11,435 nt of DNA. Origin: Nitrospira sp. GTDB taxonomy: Bacteria > Nitrospirota > Nitrospiria > Nitrospirales > Nitrospiraceae. Location: the NCBI GenBank assembly GCA_015904045.1, contig JABMDG010000087.1, positions 37,211 through 48,645 on the forward strand. The letters are read 5' to 3'. Both the position numbers and the translations under genes were made by a program. The notes beneath the pieces were generated by a model. The model was not told where the DNA came from, searched no databases, and saw nothing but the letters and a program-made list of their open reading frames with translations. Shown here piece after piece: positions 7,178 through 11,435 of the stretch. Position 1 is the stretch's first letter. The number at the start of each line of letters is the position of its first letter.

Positions 7178-7402
7178 ATGGTTATGAAATTCCCACGCAC
7201 GATATTCTGCGCTCTTGGTTTTCTCTTGGTTCTGGGCTGTTCCGACAAGGCCAAGGACTTGTTCGAAACCGCCGTGTTCGAAGAGAACCAAAATAATATA
7301 CCCCACGCAAGGGAACTCTACGAAGAACTGATTCGCACCCACCCCTCCAGCAAACAAGCCGAACTCGCCAAAGCCCGATTAGCAGACTTGAAGGAACGGT
7401 AA
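7178..7402 (+). CDS. Small TPR-like lipoprotein, 74 aa
   Basis: The N-terminus MVMKFPRTIFCALGFLLVLGC is a lipoprotein signal: a basic start, a hydrophobic core and the lipobox LVLGC with Cys21 as the acylated residue. The mature part (SDKAKDLFETAVFEENQNNI to AKARLADLKER) is a single TPR-like helical hairpin. HARELYEELIRTHPSSKQAE resembles repeats of outer-membrane assembly lipoproteins such as BamD and the periplasmic YbgF/CpoB family. It is probably anchored in the inner or outer membrane facing the periplasm. Start ATG 7178 or ATG 7184; AGGA near 7162 is rather distant, so initiation looks weak. The final 24 bp (LADLKER and stop) are also present in a second copy at 8335-8358, at the junction between the two DUF1295 genes, showing that the gene's end was caught in a tandem duplication. 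The partner or process is unknown. Confidence 0.82.
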   Translation: MVMKFPRTIFCALGFLLVLGCSDKAKDLFETAVFEENQNNIPHARELYEELIRTHPSSKQAELAKARLADLKER

Positions 7403-7433
7403 CGCGCGGCGCATTCAGAACAACCGCAGTGCG

Positions 7434-8246
7434 TCACAGGCCCTTGGGGAACCACGGGAAGAACGCGTTCGTCGTCTGTTGATAGTTCCGATACTCCTCC
7501 CCACGGCTTGCCAGCGCCTGAGCTTCCGTCCGTGGAATACCGGTGACTTTCAGCAGCAGCGCTCCCATAAGAATCGGCCCAACCCAGGTCAATAACCAGC
7601 CGGGCGCTCCCATCGTCATCACGACATAGGAACACCAATGGAGCCATTCGAAAAAATAGTTGGGATGGCGTGAGTAGCGCCAGAGACCGTCCCGGCATAC
7701 GCGCCCATGGTTCCGTGGATCGGCGCGAAAATGTGCGAGCTGCCGGTCAGCCCTCGTTTCACCGGACACCGCCACACCCCAGATCAACAACCCGACTATC
7801 TCGATCAGCGAGGATGGAGGCTTGGGATTCCAGAGCAGCACCAGAAACGGCACGGAGAAAACCGCCACGGCCAGAGCTTGCAGCTGAAAGTACGTGAACA
7901 TCTTGGCCGACTCTGAATCCCCCCATTCCTTCCGCAGGCGTTGATAGCGGGCATCTTCCGGTTTTCCGATCACGCGATCGAAGAGAATATAGCGCCCCAA
8001 CCGTCCCGCATAGAACACCACCAGCATCGCCGTAAGAATCGTCCGCTCAATCCCGGTATCAGCTTGGGTGGTATACCAGATCACCGCCGCCATGAGCCCC
8101 ATGCACCATCCGACATCACCGATGGAGGCATTCCGCATTCGCTTCTGCAACACCCAGAGTCCCGCCATAACGACCGCCATGATGAGATAGACGATTACGA
8201 CAAGGGACAAGGGGTCCGATTCAGTTATCCCGGTTTCTGGTCCCAA
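7434..8246 (-). CDS. DUF1295 membrane protein, copy A (steroid 5-alpha-reductase-like), TTG start
   Basis: This integral membrane protein of about 270 residues belongs to DUF1295 (Pfam PF06966), distantly related to the C-terminal domain of steroid 5-alpha-reductases and isoprenylcysteine methyltransferases. Hydrophobic segments lie at about residues 15-35, 45-62, 70-90, 120-142, 148-165 and 205-236 of the open frame. The signature GLWRYSRHPNYFFEW at about 189-203 is intact. The family is thought to act on lipid substrates and often sits beside lipid methyltransferase genes, but no such partner is visible here, so the reaction is unknown. The frame opens at GTG 8252, but AAGGAGG touches that codon and lies 6 bases before TTG 8246. 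TTG 8246 also aligns exactly with ATG 9202 of copy B, so I prefer TTG. The gene is convergent with the lipoprotein gene, 31 bp between stops. Confidence 0.88.
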   Translation of the reverse strand: MGPETGITESDPLSLVVIVYLIMAVVMAGLWVLQKRMRNASIGDVGWCMGLMAAVIWYTTQADTGIERTILTAMLVVFYAGRLGRYILFDRVIGKPEDARYQRLRKEWGDSESAKMFTYFQLQALAVAVFSVPFLVLLWNPKPPSSLIEIVGLLIWGVAVSGETRADRQLAHFRADPRNHGRVCRDGLWRYSRHPNYFFEWLHWCSYVVMTMGAPGWLLTWVGPILMGALLLKVTGIPRTEAQALASRGEEYRNYQQTTNAFFPWFPKGL

Positions 8247-8260
8247 CGTCACCCTCCTTC

Positions 8261-8334
8261 ACGATCATAAATATTCATGACGGTTCGTTGCGAATACGCC
8301 TGGAACCTCATATCTCGTGAAGCGCATCTCGCAT
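8261..8334. repeat. Intergenic repeat at the duplication junction
   Basis: TATTCATGACGGTTCGTTGC (8272-8291 approximately) closely matches the inverted right end of the element at 1855-1831 (TAGTCATGACGGTTCGTCGC in that orientation). After it ATCTCG occurs twice (TCATATCTCGTGAAGCGCAT, then CTCGC), similar in style to the fold-back arm at 6674. This stretch lies exactly between the two DUF1295 copies and belongs to neither. No coding content is seen. Confidence 0.45.
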
Positions 8335-9216
8335 TTAGCAGACTTGAAGGAACGGTAACGCGCGGCGCATTCAGAACAACCGCAGTGCGTCACAGGCCCT
8401 TGGGAAACCACGGAAAGAACGCGTTCGTCGTCCGCTGATAGTTCTGATACTCCTCCCCACGGCTCACCAGCGCTTGTTCCTCCGCCCGTGGAATGCCGGT
8501 TACCTTGACCAGCAAGACACCCATGAGCGTCGGACCGATCCAGGTAAACAGCCAGCCGGGCGCCCCCATCGTCATCACGACATAGGAACACCAATGGAGC
8601 CATTCAAAAAAATAGTTGGGATGGCGTGAGTAGCGCCAGAGACCCTCCCGGCAAACGCGCCCATGGTTCTGTGGGTCGGCGCGAAAATGTGCGAGCTGCC
8701 GGTCTGCCCGCGTTTCACCGGACACCGCCACACCCCAGATCAACAACCCAACCAGCTCGATCAACGCAGTCGGAGGTCTGGGATTCCAGAGCAGCACCAG
8801 AAACGGCAGCGAAAAGACCGCGACGGAGAACGCTTGCAGCTGAAAATAGATGAACATCTTGACCGTCTCCGAATCCCCCCATTCCTTCCGCAGGCGTTGA
8901 TAGCGGGCATCTTCCGGTTTTCCGATCACGCGCTCGAAGAGAATGTAGCGCCCTAATCGCCCCGCATAGAACACCACCAACATCGCCGTAAGCACGACCC
9001 GCTCGATCCCGCTGTCGGCTTGGGTGGTATACCAGAGCACCACCGCCATGAGCCCCAGACACCATCCGACATCCCCGATAGCGGCATTCTTCACACGCCG
9101 CTGTAACGCCCACAGCCATGCCATGACGATCGCCATCACAAGATAGGCCATCAGGACAAGGGACAAGGGGTCGGATTCAATTATTTCGGTTTCAGATCCC
9201 ATCATGCATCCTTCAT
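8335..9216. repeat. Tandem duplication unit, copy B
   Basis: This is the second copy of the 956-bp-period unit. It begins with a 24-bp remnant of the lipoprotein gene end (8335-8358) followed by the same 31-bp stop-to-stop spacer and the DUF1295 copy B gene. Similarity to copy A extends to the ribosome site (TGAAGGA in both) and then stops. Confidence 0.8.
8390..9202 (-). CDS. DUF1295 membrane protein, copy B
   Basis: This second DUF1295 protein, 270 residues from ATG 9202 (AAGGA 6 bases upstream; ATG 9205 also possible), matches copy A at about 84% of residues by hand count (44 differences). Differences cluster in the first membrane segment (LVLMAYLVMAIVMAWLWALQ here) and near the C-terminus. 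The central signature GLWRYSRHPNYFFEWLHWCS and the loop VSGETRADRQLAHFRADP are the same apart from conservative changes. All predicted membrane segments are kept, so both copies are likely functional and located in the inner membrane. The 5' neighbour is the RmlD-like reductase gene on the same strand, 23 bp away, close enough for co-transcription. As for copy A, the substrate is unknown; two retained, diverged copies suggest either dosage or slightly different lipid substrates. Confidence 0.88.
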   Translation of the reverse strand: MGSETEIIESDPLSLVLMAYLVMAIVMAWLWALQRRVKNAAIGDVGWCLGLMAVVLWYTTQADSGIERVVLTAMLVVFYAGRLGRYILFERVIGKPEDARYQRLRKEWGDSETVKMFIYFQLQAFSVAVFSLPFLVLLWNPRPPTALIELVGLLIWGVAVSGETRADRQLAHFRADPQNHGRVCREGLWRYSRHPNYFFEWLHWCSYVVMTMGAPGWLFTWIGPTLMGVLLVKVTGIPRAEEQALVSRGEEYQNYQRTTNAFFPWFPKGL

Positions 9217-9225
9217 TTTCATCTT

Positions 9226-10107
9226 TTACGGCACGCTGGGCTCATAGTCCCACAAATCGGTGTCTCGATGCATCCGACCCTCCAGCCAACTGCGAAAGCC
9301 CGGAATGGGAAACGTTAAGACGGTCTGGATCTTCTCGCAATTCAGAGAGAGGTCGGCAGGCCGCGGTGCCCCGGCATGGGAGCGAGCGGACCCCTCAACG
9401 AGCCGGCCTTGCAGTTCCGGATACCATGGCAGCAGCGCCTGTCCAATGTCCCAACGCGACAACCGTTCCCGGCCACCGAGATGATAGAGGCCCGGCACGG
9501 CCTGACCGGCTACTTCCCAGACCGCTCGCGCAATCGCACCGGCCGGAAGGGGGCAGCGGAATTCGTCCCCGTACAGCGTCATGCTCTTGCCGGACTTGGC
9601 CGTCCCGCACATGTCTTCGACGAAGCTCCGATTCCCATGCAGCGAAGTTCCCGCCGTCAGCACGATCCGCAGTACGGTATGGCGGGGATTCTCCAGGACA
9701 AACCGTTCCGCTTCCAGTTTGGTCTTGCCATAGAAGTTGATGGGGTTCGGAGCGTCTTCTTCCCGATACCAGCTGTGCCGACCGTCGAAGACTTCCCCGC
9801 TTGAGAGAAAGATCAACGGGATATCGTTGGAGAGTCGCGCCAGCTGAGCCGTCGCTTCCACGTTGATGCGACGGGCCAGTTCGGGATTCTGCTCACAATC
9901 CTTCGTCCGGCTCAAAGCCGCGCAGTGGATGACGGCGTGAGGATCGATCAGCTGCCAGGTCCGCTCGACTGCAGCCTGATCCGTCAGATCGAGATCGGCA
10001 CGAGTGAGCCCATGAACCTCCCAGCCTGGCACCCATCGAACAGCGGACTTCATCAGATACTGGCCGATCAGTCCCGCTGCTCCCGTCACAATGACACGCG
10101 GCATCAT
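9226..10107 (-). CDS. RmlD-like NAD(P)-dependent sugar-nucleotide reductase/epimerase (extended SDR)
   Basis: This 293-residue protein is a complete extended short-chain dehydrogenase. The N-terminal Rossmann motif TGAAGLIG (residues 8-15) binds NAD(P). IDPHAVIHCAALSRTKDCEQ (54-73) and LIFLSSGEVFDG (98-109) follow the dTDP-4-dehydrorhamnose reductase pattern, and the catalytic YGKTK (Tyr126, Lys130) is intact. RPADLSLNCEKIQ near 249-261 matches the substrate-side motif of RmlD relatives. The length is typical of that family, which reduces keto-sugars bound to nucleotides, but no other rhamnose genes (rmlA, B, C) are nearby, so the exact substrate is open and I give no symbol. It is probably a cytoplasmic enzyme. 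Two consecutive ATGs (10107 and 10104) are possible starts; neither has a good Shine-Dalgarno. The 190 bp upstream (10108-10297), between this gene and the kinase, show no gene and no clear promoter. Confidence 0.88.
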   Translation of the reverse strand: MMPRVIVTGAAGLIGQYLMKSAVRWVPGWEVHGLTRADLDLTDQAAVERTWQLIDPHAVIHCAALSRTKDCEQNPELARRINVEATAQLARLSNDIPLIFLSSGEVFDGRHSWYREEDAPNPINFYGKTKLEAERFVLENPRHTVLRIVLTAGTSLHGNRSFVEDMCGTAKSGKSMTLYGDEFRCPLPAGAIARAVWEVAGQAVPGLYHLGGRERLSRWDIGQALLPWYPELQGRLVEGSARSHAGAPRPADLSLNCEKIQTVLTFPIPGFRSWLEGRMHRDTDLWDYEPSVP

Positions 10108-10297
10108 GGCACGTCATTGGCGAAACAGTTTTTCCGGAGAGCGCGCATTAAGGCAACCGGTTCGGAGAGTGGATCACTGCCTACGGGAATCGATGATGTC
10201 CCATCGAAGAGGCAGGCTCACATTGCGGGGAGATTCTACGACGTCAGACTGCCGGTTGGAAGAGTTTATACACGATCTTCCCTCGAACCCCTCATGA

Positions 10298-11435
10298 CTA
10301 CGCGGCTCGTGATTCCGATTCCGGAGGGGACGTGTCGCACGGCATCCAGCGATTCAAGGTCTCGGCGAGAGCTTTACTGGCGACCGGCTTGCTGAGAAAG
10401 TCGTCCATCCCCGCCTGCAAGCATCGCTGGCGATCCTCTTGCATCGCGTTGGCCGTCATGGCAATGATCGGCGTACGCCGACCACTGCCTTCTCGGCGGC
10501 GAATGACGGTGGTGGCTTGGAATCCGTCCATGACAGGCATCTGGCAATCCATAAGGACCATGGCATAGGCAATCCGTTCAAGCGCCTCAACGGCCTCGCG
10601 GCCATTGCCGGCAATATCCACCCGATAGCCGAGCTTTTCGATCATTTTCACCGCTACTTTTTGGTTAATGGGGTTATCTTCCGCAACAAGGATGTGCCCA
10701 CGAGACTGCGCCTGCGCTTCAGACAGGCTATGGCGGGTAATCAGTGGTGCGGGAGGTTGTGCCGGGCCGGAGACTGCAGGAGATGAGTTTGCCAAAACAA
10801 GACTGAGACAACTGTACAATTGAGATTGCCGGATCGGTTTCGTCAGGTAGGCGGATATCCCGGCATCCTGCGCCGCTTTTGCGTCCCCACGCCGGCCCAA
10901 CGATGTGAGGAGGATCAAGCGGGTGGAACTGATCGGCGATTCCGCCTTAATCCGGCGGGCCAACTCCAGGCCGTCCATGCTCGGCATCTGCAAATCCAAA
11001 ATCGCCAGGTCAAACGGCTCACCCCGCTCCGCGGCACTCCGCAGCAAGTCCAGCGCGTGAGCCCCGCCTTCGGCACTTTCGTAGGCAAGGCCCTTCGCGC
11101 GCAGCTGATACTCCAGCGTCTTCCGACTCATCGCATGATCATCGACGATGAGCGTTCGGCAGCCTGAGAGGCTGACCGGAATCGGCAATGCGTGACGAAC
11201 ATCTTCGAGTTGAGCCTTGCACCGGATGGTGAACCAAAAGGTGCTGCCCCCTCCCGCCCCGCTCGTGACTCCGATCTGTCCGCCCATCAACTCCACCAGC
11301 TTCTTGCAGATGGCCAATCCCAAGCCGGTCCCTCCAAACTTGCGCGTCGTCGACCCATCGGCTTGGGTAAAGGGCTGGAAGAGTTTTGCCTGCTGCTCAG
11401 GCGTCAGTCCGATCCCGCTGTCCGTCACCTCAAAC
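10298..11435 (-). CDS. Hybrid histidine kinase, C-terminal part with two receiver domains, cut by right edge
   Basis: The frame runs in from the right edge ([10 protein letters not shown]) to TAG at 10300-10298, giving about 378 residues of a longer protein; the true start lies outside. Counting from the GTG at 11428, residues 1-70 are the end of a HATPase domain with the G1 box DSGIGL, F box [15 protein letters not shown] and G2 box GGTGLGLAI, so it should bind ATP. The first receiver domain (about 91-212) has acidic D96/D97, phospho-acceptor D145 in ILDLQMP and K197. The second (about 244-362) has E250/D251, D294 in LMDCQMP and K347. A Pro/Ala-rich linker joins them. No Hpt domain follows, so phosphoryl transfer would need a separate Hpt protein. 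The architecture is common in sensor kinases of the BarA type, without implying the same role. The sensory part and signal are outside the window. Confidence 0.92.
   Translation of the reverse strand, partial: FEVTDSGIGLTPEQQAKLFQPFTQADGSTTRKFGGTGLGLAICKKLVELMGGQIGVTSGAGGGSTFWFTIRCKAQLEDVRHALPIPVSLSGCRTLIVDDHAMSRKTLEYQLRAKGLAYESAEGGAHALDLLRSAAERGEPFDLAILDLQMPSMDGLELARRIKAESPISSTRLILLTSLGRRGDAKAAQDAGISAYLTKPIRQSQLYSCLSLVLANSSPAVSGPAQPPAPLITRHSLSEAQAQSRGHILVAEDNPINQKVAVKMIEKLGYRVDIAGNGREAVEALERIAYAMVLMDCQMPVMDGFQATTVIRRREGSGRRTPIIAMTANAMQEDRQRCLQAGMDDFLSKPVASKALAETLNRWMPCDTSPPESESRAA

Larger units (their letters stand above)
7379..8334. repeat. Tandem duplication unit, copy A (956-bp period)
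   Basis: This unit runs from the last 24 bp of the lipoprotein gene through the DUF1295 copy A gene. It repeats at a constant offset of 956 bases starting at 8335. The first 70 bases (7379-7448 and 8335-8404) are identical; the rest of the coding part is roughly 85-90% identical by eye. Similarity ends just past the ribosome sites: the 88 bases upstream of copy A (8247-8334) have no counterpart upstream of copy B. Confidence 0.85.

Noticed and set aside
7318..8603. Two similar minus-strand frames at 7318-7698 and 8265-8603
   Set aside because: They are out-of-frame readings of the two DUF1295 copies and resemble each other only because the genes are duplicated.
1..11435. CRISPR array, tRNA, rRNA, phage or defence genes
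   Set aside because: No regular short repeat-spacer series, cloverleaf-like sequence, integrase, capsid or known defence domain was seen on either strand.

Overview
The window reads as a chromosomal stretch of a GC-rich Gram-negative bacterium. The gene set suggests Nitrospira or a close relative: a hopanoid C-3 methylase (HpnR), a TldD/TldE pair, DUF1295 membrane proteins, a TPR protein of the 'HPGACHYYIHAVE' type, and intergenic repeats. The genus is inferred from family memory, not from a search. Nearly all genes lie on the minus strand; only two small genes near the middle are on the plus strand.

Layout from left to right. A TPR-repeat protein runs off the left edge (1-719, -). Next is a coiled-coil hypothetical protein (792-1451, -) with its own promoter. 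A gene-free stretch (1452-1967) holds a 282-bp MITE-like element with imperfect terminal inverted repeats. tldE (1968-3311, -) follows, overlapped by the stop codon of tldD (3308-4463, -). tldD is broken: an internal deletion has removed the segment that should carry the HExxxH zinc site and has shifted the frame. A small unknown gene (4553-4843, -) follows, whose best Shine-Dalgarno points to a CTG start. hpnR (4940-6452, -) is also broken, by a short out-of-frame deletion in the linker between its B12-binding and radical SAM domains. A second gene-free stretch (6453-6818) carries hairpins and a copy of the repeat end.

The plus strand then encodes an HTH/zinc-ribbon regulator (6819-7127) and a small TPR-like lipoprotein (7178-7402). 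Convergent to these are two tandem DUF1295 genes (7434-8246 and 8390-9202, -), about 84% identical as proteins. The duplicated unit also includes the last 24 bp of the lipoprotein gene. An RmlD-like NAD-dependent reductase (9226-10107, -) and the C-terminal part of a hybrid histidine kinase with two receiver domains (10298-11435, -, cut by the right edge) close the window.

How the genes work together: only tldD-tldE form a clear operon, with a 4-bp stop/start overlap. TldD is normally the metal-binding catalytic half of the TldD/TldE protease and TldE the metal-free partner, so as assembled this locus would make TldE without a functional TldD. hpnR would add the C-3 methyl group to hopanoids, but its reading frame is split. 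Two independent frame-breaking deletions in neighbouring genes mean either local gene decay or an assembly problem. I see no phage, CRISPR array, defence system, tRNA or rRNA, and no convincing new multi-gene system. The interest lies in the broken pair, the repeats and the tandem duplication.
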